Made by a program: the position numbers and the translations under genes. 64,000 nt of DNA from Calothrix membranacea FACHB-236 (GTDB lineage Bacteria > Cyanobacteriota > Cyanobacteriia > Cyanobacteriales > Nostocaceae): the NCBI RefSeq assembly GCF_014696315.1, contig NZ_JACJPX010000007.1:62001-126000 (forward strand). Direction: 5' to 3'. Positions 53,171-62,184 of the stretch are shown piece after piece. Position 1 is the first letter of the stretch, and each line of letters opens with the position of its first letter. The notes beneath the pieces were generated by a model, which was not told the origin of the DNA, did not search any database, and was given only the letters and a program-made list of their open reading frames with translations.

Positions 53171-54142
53171 AGTTTTCTCACCGATCAGCAATTGGCAATT
53201 CCTTCAACAGCATTGGCAGCGGTAACTAGACCGCTCAAGTTTCTTGAACCTGACATATCCAACTTTGGATCAATGATTTTAGCTGGCGGATAGCAGCAGG
53301 TGCTAATACTTATTGATCTACTTATCCAAAGAACTCACTCCTGAGTCAACCCTACAGCCTCATCATAGCCTCTATTGCTCTATAACTTTCCATTGTCAGC
53401 ACAGCTTACTCTAACTTTTTCACCAAAACATAACCCTGGCATCACTATATTCTTTGTTAATGAATTATTACATCAAAATAGCCTGATAATGCTGGTATTT
53501 CTTTAGTTTATAAGTTACTACGTATCAGTTAACTGTAAATTAAAGAATGTTAGATAGCTAAAATACAGCAGATAACCAAAGTTTAAATTTTGTAAAATAT
53601 TTAGCTCATCAATTGCTAGTTTGATGCTCCCAATACTTGTATTTGTAGGAGTTCTGGCTAAAGAAGGACAAAATACTTATGCCTATTTTTATTAAAGGGG
53701 GAGGAAAGATTTACTCATATCTCAATAATATTCTCTTTCCAGAGTGTTATAAAAATTAATAATTTTGGAAATATTATCGCTATTAATCCCTAAGGTAGTT
53801 GCAATTTAAAAAATAAACTATTGCTGTGTATGCAGGGTATCAAGGAGCAGGCAGTGGGGAGGAATAATAGTATTAAGTCCAGAAAACAGGATGATTTATT
53901 TCTTTGGCGGGACTAAAATTTCAGGTGATCGCGGATGATTTAGTTAGAGTAATGCTAAAGCTTGCCCCTAAGAGCTAAGACTTATATCTATACACTTAAT
54001 AATCAGCAATTTGACTTTCTGGTATAGTTTGGCAAAAGTTCCTGGGAAAAGGAAAAAGAGTGAATTCAAATATACACCCCTTTCCTTTTCTCCCTTAAGC
54101 AAAAAGTATGCGAGTTAAATCACTAGCACTTAGGTGTTAAGT
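53171..54142. other. 970-bp intergenic region, no gene seen
   Basis: AT-rich, with stops in all frames. Weak words of the caaggagcaggcagtgggg type occur near 53840. The first ~150 bp hold the PP2C promoter. I see no RNA gene or repeat array. Confidence 0.45.
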
Positions 54143-54502
54143 CTACTTTTTTTCGTCAACTGCTACTTGGGGAAGTCCCATACTGTAGTTATTGACTCGG
54201 CTTTGGAGATTGTAGCTGATTTCACCTTTTTGCAAGAGCGATCGCAGATAATGCTCCAAGTCTGAACCAACGCGGCGTAAGTTGTAGTCTGTCAAATCTG
54301 CGCCACTAGATGCTTCTACTAATTCATCAAACTTACGATAAATCTTTTGTAGGGCATCTTCATTCCAGTTGAATTCATTGTCTGGGTCTACATCTAACGT
54401 TAAGACCTGATTACTGGGAACCAGTTCACCATCTCGGTCGATTTCTGCGGCAAAAATGCGAATATGCCGGGTTGTAGACTTGAGCAGCATCGGGTTGTCC
54501 AT
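54143..54502 (-). CDS. ndhM: NAD(P)H-quinone oxidoreductase subunit M (NDH-1)
   Basis: A 119-residue oxygenic-phototroph-specific subunit of the NDH-1 complex. MLLKSTTRHIRIFAAEID, LTLDVDPDNEFNWNEDALQKIYRKFDELVE and DLTDYNLRRVGSDLEHYLRSLLQKGEISYNLQ, split here into short stretches, match NdhM throughout. It sits in the peripheral arm on the cytoplasmic side of thylakoid NDH-1, in cyclic electron flow and respiration. The gene stands alone. The ATG at 54502 gives MDNPMLLK; the second ATG five codons in is also usable. Confidence 0.96.
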   Translation of the reverse strand: MDNPMLLKSTTRHIRIFAAEIDRDGELVPSNQVLTLDVDPDNEFNWNEDALQKIYRKFDELVEASSGADLTDYNLRRVGSDLEHYLRSLLQKGEISYNLQSRVNNYSMGLPQVAVDEKK

Positions 54503-55468
54503 AAAAGGGTGTAAGATTTGGGTTAATTACACTGAAATCATTGTAGACGTTATGCCCTAGCTTAAAATGCCAGAAATAAAAAGGAATTGCTTCAAGTAGG
54601 CAGGCAGAAGCAAAAAGCTTGTGCGTTAGTTATGAAGTTGCTAACAAATAGGCAAGGGAGGTTTGTTCGACTAAGAACGGCAGACAAAATTTCCTCCAGA
54701 GAAAATGATGGGGTAGGTGGTTGTCATTTTTCAACAAACTACAACTTTACAGCAGCGATATGTTAATCATATTCAAGTAATACTGTCAAGCTGTTAATAC
54801 TCATCAGGATTTATCAGGGTTCAGGTGAGGCTACTAGTCAAGTACGTGGGACTTAACCAACCATATGAACATGGCTCAAAATCCGACTTAATCAGAATCT
54901 GTGACTTCTATTCTGTGGCACGAGGCTGTAATTACTTTGTTTCCGTGCCTAGAATTTGGATTCAGAACAACAAGAAACCATTAATGACTTTGCTACTCAA
55001 CATCTTCTAAATTTGAGCCAGAAAAAACGTGCCTCTAGTAAATTTACGTAGTTACGCCACAGCCGTCATGAGGTTTCATAAAAAATCCAAATTTTAGTGT
55101 TTTTACGTAAGTAAAATCACCAAAATTTCAGTAAAATCCCAAACTGTTGTTGACGTTCAGATAAAGTTGATGTAAAAACCTTTAAAAAGCTAGAACAACT
55201 TCTTACAGAAACTTTATTGTATAGAATCTTAAAAACTGAATAATAGTTATGGCTTACCTGAACCACCTCTGGTCTAGGAGAACTATAACCTACGTAGTCA
55301 AAGCCGGAATCGAAAAAGACACAGGAGTTTGAAATGGAAGACAAATGTGATGGATAAAGAATGATTCTTAATTCAAAACTATTTGGATTCAAAAGACAAT
55401 ATAAAGAATTTTGGTGGAGATCTAACTCCTAAACTTCATGACCACTAAGTAAAGGAATCCTCAAATCT
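54503..55468. other. 966-bp intergenic region, no gene supported
   Basis: Upstream of ndhM and of the gene at 55469. Short frames on both strands (54825-55010, 55117-55392) have no family, poor starts and low complexity. An acgtaagtaaaatcaccaaaatttcagtaaaat stretch around 55105-55137 shows imperfect internal repetition. No RNA gene was recognised. Confidence 0.4.
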
Positions 55469-55750
55469 ATGAACTCTAAAGCTTTACCACGCCAAATAAA
55501 TAATATTGAAGTAGGTGTTTATGAATGCGAAATACATCTCAAATTCCGATTAGTTGAGGAAAAAAGCCTATTAAGCGATCGCGAACAATTATTGCAAGTG
55601 CTGCTAGATGCTTTAACCGAAGGGTCTGATGATTTTTTAGAGACCCTACATGCGTCTGTTAAAGCCCAAGAAGTTTCTGAGTTTAAAGCTTCGCCGCAAA
55701 TGCGTCGTCAGCTGATGCGCTTACGTAATTTTGCCGATAATAGCCAATGA
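55469..55750 (+). CDS. Small soluble protein, likely cyanobacterial conserved
   Basis: A 93-residue product with a beta-rich start (NNIEVGVYECEIHLKFRLVEE), a helical middle (SDREQLLQVLLDALTEGSDDFLETLHASVKAQEV) and a basic end (SPQMRRQLMRLRNFADNSQ). I recognise no named family. The start ATG at 55469 is preceded by AAAGGAATCC, a plausible ribosome site. It stands alone between long gaps. Coding composition and ribosome site argue that it is real; function is unknown. Confidence 0.7.
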   Translation: MNSKALPRQINNIEVGVYECEIHLKFRLVEEKSLLSDREQLLQVLLDALTEGSDDFLETLHASVKAQEVSEFKASPQMRRQLMRLRNFADNSQ

Positions 55751-56452
55751 TTATCTGTATTATTTAAGTAGTGAGAAGTTATGAATTGAGCTTCAAATGG
55801 TGAATTTGTTTTAAGTTTATCCATCTGCTCTCAAGATTTATGGAGTTGGCTTGTGTAATCTAACCCCAAGGCTAGGAGTTAAACATACTCTCTAAACAGC
55901 CTAAGAAGTCTCACAGTAGCCCTCACCCTTTGCACTACGGAAAATACTTGGGTGCCTACTAATGCAGTTCTGCCTCACTAATCAGGGCGGGTTAAAATTG
56001 TTCCAAAATTCTCTGTTCTGGGAAATACGTTTAATCAGGGTGTCACTTCAAGTTGGCGAAGTATTAGCTAGCAATCTTTGGCGTTATATACTCTAAACAT
56101 TTAAAAAATTGTTCAATTAATCACTTATGTTTTGAGCGATTGCAGTAGTTTAAAGTAGTATTTTGCCAGCTTGAAGTTACATTCCGCCCTTCAAACTGGT
56201 ATAGAAGGACAATTGTCGGTTAAATCATCAGGGATAAATTAATTTTCCAAGAAAATCCAAGGTTAAGAACTAGGGATGAGGAACTAGGATGATAAAAAAA
56301 CAAAGGAATTAGAGTAGAAAAGAAAATAGGCGTGCTAATGCACCTATATGGCCATGAAAAAGGTCACAGTCTAGATTAATGCAGACTGTTGACTTTTGAC
56401 TTTTGACCAATGCTCTTTTTACTTTATTGCTAATGTATGCAATTCATGACAT
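55751..56452. other. 702-bp intergenic region, possible structured RNA
   Basis: No protein gene. At 55914-55967, GC-richer than its flanks, GTAG...CACCC pairs with GGGTG.CTAC to form a stem with an internal bulge. Further on, gtcacttcaagttggcgaag (56040-56060) pairs partly with ccagcttgaagttac (56168-56182). Either could belong to a small RNA, but I could not match a known family. Confidence 0.3.
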
Positions 56453-57148
56453 TTATTTAGCAAGACCATGTTCTAAGGCAAACCGAACTAACTCTGTACG
56501 GCTATTTGTGCCAGTTTTACTAAATAAACGGCTGACATACTTTTCGACGTTACGAACACTAGTCTCTAGACGACGGGCGATTTCTTTGTTCATCAACCCT
56601 TCAGCTACCAAATTTAAAACGCTTTGTTCTCTAGGGGTTAGGTCAATTTTAAAAGGTGCTGGTGATTGAGCAATAGCGTTTCTTTGCGTTAATAAAGCCT
56701 TAATTTGGGCAATCTGATGGGCTAATTCAGCAATATCCGGGGTCTCACTCTCTTCACCTGTCGCTGGAGTTTTAGCTATGCGACGGGCAAGCAAGTTTTC
56801 TACTATGGCAATTAACTCATCTGGATCGAAAGGCTTAGGTAAGTAAGCATCAACACCAGCTTGGTAACCTTGGATGCGATCGCCTGTCATTCCTTTAGCA
56901 GTTAAAAATACTACAGGCAAGGCTTGAAACCGGGGGTCTTCTCGCAGTTGTTTTAAAAACTGATACCCGTCCACCTGCGGCATCATGATATCCGAAATCA
57001 CTAAGTCAGGTGTATTTTGCTGCATCAAATCCCACCCTTCACGGGCGTTACTGGCAACTTGAACGCTGAAACCGCTTTCTTGTAAATAATCTTTTACGGC
57101 TTCCCGCAATCCTGGTTCATCATCTACCAGTAACAATTGTGCTGACAT
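56453..57148 (-). CDS. NarL/LuxR-type response regulator (Ycf29-like)
   Basis: A 231-residue two-domain regulator from the ATG at 57148 (AAGGAAA in front; a longer frame to 57337 reads through low-complexity repeat DNA and is rejected). The receiver (1-120) has LLLVDDEPGLREAV, LVISDIMMPQVDGYQ (phospho-acceptor Asp) and YLPKPFDPDEL. The LuxR helix-turn-helix (~165-225) reads LTPREQSVLNLVAEGLMNKEIARRL and SVRNVEKYVSRLF. The layout matches the Ycf29 group of cyanobacteria and red-algal plastids, an assignment I hold only loosely. No kinase gene is adjacent. It activates or represses transcription when phosphorylated; targets are unknown. Confidence 0.9.
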   Translation of the reverse strand: MSAQLLLVDDEPGLREAVKDYLQESGFSVQVASNAREGWDLMQQNTPDLVISDIMMPQVDGYQFLKQLREDPRFQALPVVFLTAKGMTGDRIQGYQAGVDAYLPKPFDPDELIAIVENLLARRIAKTPATGEESETPDIAELAHQIAQIKALLTQRNAIAQSPAPFKIDLTPREQSVLNLVAEGLMNKEIARRLETSVRNVEKYVSRLFSKTGTNSRTELVRFALEHGLAK

Positions 57149-57337
57149 TGAAAATTTCCTTGATTCTATCTTTTTCCAATTTAGCGAAACTTGGTAGAGA
57201 TTGGACACAAGGATGAGAAATAAGGGAGTGGGGATTGGGGAATGGGTAATGGGAGATGAGGAAGATAAGGGAGATGAGGGGAAATAACAAACACCCAAGT
57301 ACCAATTACCCATTACCAAATGACAAATGACAAACAC

Positions 57338-58306
57338 CTATAACCATTCAATGATTTGGGCTTTTTCTGGTAATTTGGCTTCGGTTTGTCCAGCGTAGCG
57401 AGCTTTGGCGGTAAATAAGCCTATAGGAGTACTGCACAAGTCTACAAGAGTAGCTTTGCCTGCGATCGCCTGCAAAATATTTTTGGGTATTTCTTTTAAT
57501 AACCAGCGTATTAAGCGATAAAAATAGTCTTTGGGTTTTAGCCCTGGCATGAGCTTGACACCGTACAATTCATGTAAGTAGCGATTGGAGCGTCCGTAGC
57601 GTCGCCATTGGCTTTGTAGTTCTTTGAGGGTGGTGCGGTGGCGATGCTGAACGATCGCATCTGGGACAAATTCTAAATCCCCAATCTTGGCTAAGAGAAT
57701 CCGCCAACAAATATCTGCATCGCCGCCAGTAGTGAGATAAGGACGAAATAAACCAACTTTTTCTAAGACGATACGGCGAATGGCTAAATTAGCCGTTTGT
57801 CCGTAAGCACAGAAGGGATGGGAAAGAGTATGCTTTTGCGATAGAGTGTTTTGTCTATCAGCATGCTTTTCTAAAAGATTTTTACCTGGCAATGCAGTAA
57901 TTTCACCAACAGCAATAACTACATCCAGGTTAGTAAAAGGTTTAATTAATAATTCTAGCCACTGTGGTTGTGGACGACAATCAGCATCTGTAAAGGCGAT
58001 AATTTCGCCTTGGGCGGCTCTAATAGCAGTATTACGGGCAGCATAGGAGCTTTGAATTTGATTTTCGCTTAAGGGGCGAATTGTGAGGGGAGAAAGCTCT
58101 GCGGCTGTGTTTAAATAGGTGAGAGTGCGATCGCTACTATTGTTGTCTACCAACAAATACTCTACCCGGTCTTTAGGGTAAGTTTGCGCTAATAAACAAG
58201 AAATTAAATCTGGTAAATCTGTCTCACCATTATAAATAGGAACAACCACAGACACCTTAGGCCAAAGGCTGTAGGCAGTGGTTGCATCAACTGGTGGATG
58301 ATTCAT
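57338..58306 (-). CDS. Glycosyltransferase family 2 protein
   Basis: A 322-residue GT-A fold enzyme: VSVVVPIYNGETDLPDLI, LLVDNNSSDRT, RNTAIRAAQGEIIAFTDADCRPQPQWLE (DxD motif) and GGDADICWRILLAKIGD (ED-type motif), with a C-terminal amphipathic or basic region (RHRTTLKELQSQWRRYGRSNRYL). It is cytoplasmic or membrane-peripheral and moves a sugar from a nucleotide donor to an unknown acceptor such as a polysaccharide or lipid. It lies downstream of ctpB (95 bp) on the same strand and 190 bp of repeat DNA before the response regulator, so cotranscription is possible but not required. Confidence 0.88.
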   Translation of the reverse strand: MNHPPVDATTAYSLWPKVSVVVPIYNGETDLPDLISCLLAQTYPKDRVEYLLVDNNSSDRTLTYLNTAAELSPLTIRPLSENQIQSSYAARNTAIRAAQGEIIAFTDADCRPQPQWLELLIKPFTNLDVVIAVGEITALPGKNLLEKHADRQNTLSQKHTLSHPFCAYGQTANLAIRRIVLEKVGLFRPYLTTGGDADICWRILLAKIGDLEFVPDAIVQHRHRTTLKELQSQWRRYGRSNRYLHELYGVKLMPGLKPKDYFYRLIRWLLKEIPKNILQAIAGKATLVDLCSTPIGLFTAKARYAGQTEAKLPEKAQIIEWL

Positions 58307-58400
58307 AAATTCAAATTTTGGATATGGGATTAATTAGATTACTAATTAGTATTCCCATTCCAAAATCCGAAAATCAGTGATAGGAGATTGAGATTTAAAA

Positions 58401-59738
58401 CTAAAATTTCAAGTCTCTAGCACGCACGCTCATAGCACCAGTAGGTTGACTAGCTGGAGGTTGAGCAAAGTTAGTATTAGACAGAGCCGCAATTGCACGC
58501 GTATATTGTGGATCGTTTGGTGTACCAACTAAATCTGGATTCGATGCTAGCTGACGCTCCTGGGCTTCTGTCAAGTCCAGCTTGATATCAGGTGTAATTC
58601 CTTTATGGTTAATATCTGTGCCTTTAGGGGTGTAATAGTGGGCAATAGTCACTGCTAAACCAGAACCATCTGTGAGTTCATGAACTGACTGCACCAAAGC
58701 TTTACCAAAGGTTTGACTACCAACTACTACGGCTCGCTTATTATCTTTAAGTGCGCCTGTAAGGATTTCGCTAGCACTAGCTGAATTACCGTCTACCAAT
58801 ACAGCTAAGGGCAGATTTGTGATAGCAGTACGATTAGCTTTAGTATCCTCTGTTCCACCTACACGGTCTACTGTGCGGACAATTCCGCCGTTATCCAGCC
58901 ACATTCGCGCAATTTCAATGCTGGCTTGCAATAAACCACCAGGATTACCCCGCAAATCTAAAACATAAGCATTAACTTGCTTACTATTTAAATCGCGGAT
59001 AGCGCGCCGCATTTGATCCGCAGCATGGGAACTAAACTCTCTTAAGCGAATATAACCAACGCGACGGTTACCTTCTTGCTTGACGGTATAACGTACTGTT
59101 GGTACTTCAATAGTGGCTCTGGTTAGTTTTAAATCAAAAGCACTTTGCCCTGTGCGTCCCATACGCAAAGTTAAAACAGTACCAGCTTTACCGCGAATTA
59201 GCTTAGAAGCATCATCCACTTTCATTTGCTGAGTGGGTTTGCCATTAATAGCTAAAATTTCATCGCCGGCTTTGATACCTGCTCTCAGCGCTGGGGAATT
59301 TTCTATAGCTTCTACAACAGTCAGCCGCTTAGTTTTTTCATTCAATTCCATGCGAATACCAATCCCCGAGACTTCCCCTGAGGTTTGGCTGGTTAGGGCT
59401 TCATATTGTTTGGGGTCCATAAAACGAGTGTACGGATCTCCCAAAGTTTGCAAAGCTTCGCGAATTGCAACGTATGCTTCTTCACGAGAAGAATAGTTTT
59501 TACTTAAAAGGCTCTGTCTAGTAGCTTGCCAATCTTGTTGATTAAATTTACCATCAACATACTCACGATTTACCAATTGCCATACTTGGTCTACTAATGC
59601 TTTCGGGCTATCTTGGAGCGCAGCACGAACGCAGCGTGTCCAAGCAGGGCCAAATACGGATACAGTGGCAGTCGTGGCGATCGCTCCACCAATCAAGGCT
59701 ACTTGGAGCGGCGAGTAACGTTTCGCAGATTGGTTCAT
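58401..59738 (-). CDS. ctpB: Carboxyl-terminal processing protease (CtpB-like, S41)
   Basis: A 445-residue S41 serine protease with an N-terminal membrane anchor or signal (residues 12-32). A conserved N-terminal helical region follows, then a PDZ domain (~110-190: GEVSGIGIRMELNEKTKRLTV, AGIKAGDEILAINGK) and the peptidase core, with catalytic Ser in VDGNSASASEILTGAL and Lys in SQTFGKALVQS. It acts in the thylakoid lumen or periplasm, trimming C-termini. The sequence is closer to what I recall of CtpB than to CtpA, which matures D1; the letter is therefore uncertain. It is monocistronic or the first gene with the GT2 gene. Confidence 0.92.
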   Translation of the reverse strand: MNQSAKRYSPLQVALIGGAIATTATVSVFGPAWTRCVRAALQDSPKALVDQVWQLVNREYVDGKFNQQDWQATRQSLLSKNYSSREEAYVAIREALQTLGDPYTRFMDPKQYEALTSQTSGEVSGIGIRMELNEKTKRLTVVEAIENSPALRAGIKAGDEILAINGKPTQQMKVDDASKLIRGKAGTVLTLRMGRTGQSAFDLKLTRATIEVPTVRYTVKQEGNRRVGYIRLREFSSHAADQMRRAIRDLNSKQVNAYVLDLRGNPGGLLQASIEIARMWLDNGGIVRTVDRVGGTEDTKANRTAITNLPLAVLVDGNSASASEILTGALKDNKRAVVVGSQTFGKALVQSVHELTDGSGLAVTIAHYYTPKGTDINHKGITPDIKLDLTEAQERQLASNPDLVGTPNDPQYTRAIAALSNTNFAQPPASQPTGAMSVRARDLKF

Positions 59739-60050
59739 GTATATCAGCTGGAATAATTGTGTTGTTGACAGTTTAGCAATCAGGATTTCCAGATTTTTTT
59801 AAGTTTTTATACTCATAAGTTCAGCTATCCTTTCTTCATCATTTCTTCTTAAAAGAATGATAAAAATATAGCTTAACTTTTTAACAATCATTTCTTTGTT
59901 TGCTAGCTTTCTCCGGAAGATAATCTGGGAGTTATGACACTGTTATTTGCGTCAACTGTACACCCTTGATTACTTTTATAAGATAGCACCTTGCTAGCTT
60001 AGTTGCAGGTATTTTAAACATCCACTAACCACGCTTTTCGTAACTGTGTC

Positions 60051-60749
60051 ATGAAACGTAATAGTTCCATCAAATCAAAAATTTCCCACGAGAAAAAAGT
60101 TGGAAAACTGTGGCGATTGATACGAAAAGTTGCTTGTGGTGTATGCGTTATCCTGGGTGCATGGTTGATTTGTACCACTATAACCCTAGTTTCTGCATCT
60201 TCAAAGCCTGTAGATGCCTTTTTTGTGCTTGGTGGTAGTATTCAACGAGAAATACACGTAGCTAGAGAGGCAAAAAAGTACCCCAATATCCCGATTCTGA
60301 TCTCTCACGGTTCGCCAGAGCCTTGTGTGTGGTTATTATTTCAGCGAGAGGGTACGGGTTTGGAAAACGTTTGGTTAGAAGATTGTGCAAATTCTACTTG
60401 GGAAAATTTTTATTACGGCATTCCGATTCTACGGCGCTGGGGAGTGCATAAGGTAAAACTGATTACATCACCTGGTCATTTACCTAGAGCGCAATGGATG
60501 GCGCAGATTCTCTTGGGAGCAAACAGTATTTGGGTAGAGACGGATATTGTTCAGGAGCGAGGTATTCCCGGTAATCGTGAGTTTTGGCAGAAAACTGGAT
60601 TAGATGTTACCCGTAGTTTGTTATGGGTGGGTTTCAGCCAAATTATTCAGCCGCAATGTTCAAAGGTGACAAGGCTGGCTGATGTGGATATGCAAGCTTG
60701 GGAGAGTCAAGGGTTTAGGTGTGAACATCAGGGGATGTTGGGGAGATGA
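60051..60749 (+). CDS. DUF218 (YdcF/SanA-like) membrane-anchored protein
   Basis: A 232-residue protein with a single N-terminal membrane segment (~25-48: VACGVCVILGAWLICTTITLV) followed by a Rossmann-like DUF218 domain. DAFFVLGGSIQREIHVA, YPNIPILISHGSP, LEDCANSTWENFYYGIPILRRWGVHKVKLITSPGHLPRA (quoted in part) contain the YdcF hallmarks, including the acidic EDCANSTWEN and the SPGHLPRA turn. The family is linked to envelope or vancomycin-resistance phenotypes (SanA) and nucleotide-like binding, with unknown chemistry. It is 61 bp upstream of the EACC1 gene on the same strand; the pairing may be chance. Confidence 0.85.
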   Translation: MKRNSSIKSKISHEKKVGKLWRLIRKVACGVCVILGAWLICTTITLVSASSKPVDAFFVLGGSIQREIHVAREAKKYPNIPILISHGSPEPCVWLLFQREGTGLENVWLEDCANSTWENFYYGIPILRRWGVHKVKLITSPGHLPRAQWMAQILLGANSIWVETDIVQERGIPGNREFWQKTGLDVTRSLLWVGFSQIIQPQCSKVTRLADVDMQAWESQGFRCEHQGMLGR

Positions 60750-60810
60750 GGGTGCGTTTACAAAAGAGACGGGTATTAAAATAAACCTGAGAAGAATTGC
60801 AAGTAAGTTT

Positions 60811-61137
60811 ATGGCAGATATTCAAGTAGCGATTGAGGGTGAGGATGCGATCGCAGCAACGCAGGAGTTGTTGGCGATTCCTGGTATATCTGGTAACTAT
60901 ACGGTAAATACGGAAGCACCGGAACGAGAAACGGTAGTTGCAACGGTGGCGACTATCGTGGGGATTGTTGGGGGTGCGATCGCAATTGCTGAACAAATCC
61001 GCAAGTGGTATCAGGAGTATCAAGCGAAACAGTCCGGTAAAAGAATTGAAAAGGTGTTGATTGTAGGGCGCAATGGTAGGCGGTTGTTGTTGAAGAATCC
61101 GACGGTGGAGGAGATTCGGCAAATTTTGGAATCGTAA
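60811..61137 (+). CDS. EACC1-type effector-associated membrane protein
   Basis: A 108-residue protein from the ATG at 60811. MADIQVAIEGEDAIAATQEL is followed by a single hydrophobic segment at 43-61 (VATVATIVGIVGGAIAIAE), then EQIRKWYQEYQAKQSGKRIEKVLIVGRNGRRLLL, quoted here in part, and a helical end. This layout matches effector-associated constant component 1 (EACC1), a small protein found next to CHAT, STAND and other NTPase effectors in multicellular-bacteria conflict systems. I assign it from memory of the family. It lies 185 bp before the CHAT-STAND gene on the same strand, as expected. A longer upstream extension is rejected because it overlaps the DUF218 gene. Confidence 0.8.
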   Translation: MADIQVAIEGEDAIAATQELLAIPGISGNYTVNTEAPERETVVATVATIVGIVGGAIAIAEQIRKWYQEYQAKQSGKRIEKVLIVGRNGRRLLLKNPTVEEIRQILES

Positions 61138-61154
61138 AGGCGGGATGAATCGTA

Positions 61155-61255
61155 AAGACATGGGGAATCAAGACGCGATGAATCATCAAGACGTGATGGA
61201 TCAAGACGCGATGAATCAAGCGATGAATCATCAAGACGCGATGAATCGCGTCTCT
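61155..61255. repeat. Tandem repeat (aagacgcgatgaatcatc type)
   Basis: Six or so imperfect copies of an ~18-bp unit (tcaagacgcgatgaatca) end in a 20-bp near-palindrome agacgcgatgaatcgcgtct at 61234-61253. It fills the gap between the EACC1 and CHAT genes. It is related to the palindrome inside the hybrid kinase gene at 20404 and in the CHAT gene at 61642. Confidence 0.8.
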
Positions 61256-61322
61256 ACAAATTAGGGGACGGGATTGGGGGTGATAGACTTGGGGATAATA
61301 CTGGATTGTTGGGATTAGGAAT

Positions 61323-62096
61323 GTGCAAATCATCCACCTCGAACTGAAGCATATTGCGGGTGATTACGTAGAGTTACGGTATTTTGTTGATAATCCAAAT
61401 CAGTATGAAAGGCGTAGAAGCTCTGCTTCTTGTCGTCAGACATCGCTCCCCCTGAAAGAAATCGCTGATTTGATTGAATTGGCAGAGCGAGATTATTATG
61501 TTTCGGCGTTACCAGAAGATTATGCGGTAACTGGGCGGCGATTGTATAACTGGTTGGATGGAAGCGATCGCACTTTACAATCCCTATTAGATAACCATCG
61601 GCGCGAAGGCGTAGTATTAGCTATAAACACCGAACTTGTAGAGACGCGATTCATCGCGTCTTCACCAAGCGCGTCTCCACAAAGCCCGTCTCTATACCAT
61701 CTACCTTGGGAAGTTTTGCATGATGGTACTAGCTTCCTGGTGCAACGTGTCCCGGCTATTGTCCCCGTGCGGTGGGTGTCAGATAGCAAGGTAAAAAAAT
61801 TGACTATTGACGGAGAACCAGAAAACCGAGCGCTCAATGTTTTATTTATGGCGACTTCGCCCTTGAATGTCGAACCTGTGCTGGATTTTGAGGCAGAGGA
61901 AGGACGGATTCTTAAAGCGACAGCGCGACAACCTTTAGCCTTGACAGTGGAAGAAAGCGGCTGTTTGTCGGAGTTGGGTTATTTAGTCAGGGCGAACGCA
62001 TCTAAAGTATACTTGGTGACTACTGAAATTGAGAATCAACGGAAAAATCAGCATTTATCATTTGAACCACTGTCCAAACCTCAAAGCGATCGCTAA
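61323..62096 (+). pseudogene. CHAT-STAND gene, 5' part (interrupted)
   Basis: The N-terminal part of a CHAT-STAND protein, starting at GTG 61323 (an ATG two bases earlier is out of frame). Residues 1-130 are the usual helical/beta CHAT-associated region (IADLIELAERDYYVSALPEDYAV, YHLPWEVLHDGTSFLVQRVPA), and LNVLFMATSPLN starts the CHAT fold. The frame then passes into a 197-bp insertion at residue ~222 and stops at 62094. The catalytic His and Cys lie beyond, so this fragment is inactive. Residues ~107-121 (ETRFIASSPSASPQSPS, partly) come from a palindromic intergenic repeat. The downstream fragment is in the same frame. Confidence 0.85.
61642..61661. repeat. Palindromic repeat inside the CHAT gene
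   Basis: agacgcgattcatcgcgtct, one mismatch pair from the palindrome at 20404, lies in the coding frame as ETRFIAS, the same reading as ETRLIAS in the hybrid kinase. Related half-copies (gcgcgtctcc, gcccgtctc) follow to 61690. Confidence 0.8.
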
Positions 62097-62184
62097 AATC
62101 TTTGTCAATAAGCATGGCTTAATGCGATTATTTTTGAGCCTATTGAGAATGGTCTAGCCTTATTGACATGATGCGGCCGCCCTA
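61988..62184. mobile_element. 197-bp MITE-like insertion in the CHAT-STAND gene
   Basis: Near-terminal inverted repeats AGGGCG-aa-CGCATC (61989-62002) and its complement gatgcg-gc-cgccct (62170-62183), with two mismatches, bound the element. The 10-bp direct repeats gttatttagt at 61978-61987 and 62185-62194 flank it, as after transposition. Inside are stop codons in the host frame (62094, 62169) and no transposase. It is therefore a non-autonomous element. Deletion of the element plus one direct repeat (207 bp, 69 codons) rejoins SELGYLV to DGYDRDYFDVLHLTGHA in frame. The family of the helper transposase is unknown. Confidence 0.78.

Noticed and set aside
54825-55392. Small plus- and minus-strand genes
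   Set aside because: Neither has a ribosome site, a family or coding-type composition; the region is AT-rich with stops in other frames.
57149-57337. N-terminal extension of the LuxR-type regulator
   Set aside because: The 63 extra codons derive from ggggatt and gagatgag repeats; the ATG at 57148 has a ribosome site and starts directly at the receiver.
60682-60810. N-terminal extension of the EACC1-like protein
   Set aside because: It overlaps the DUF218 gene and lacks similarity; MADIQVAIEG at 60811 is the family start.
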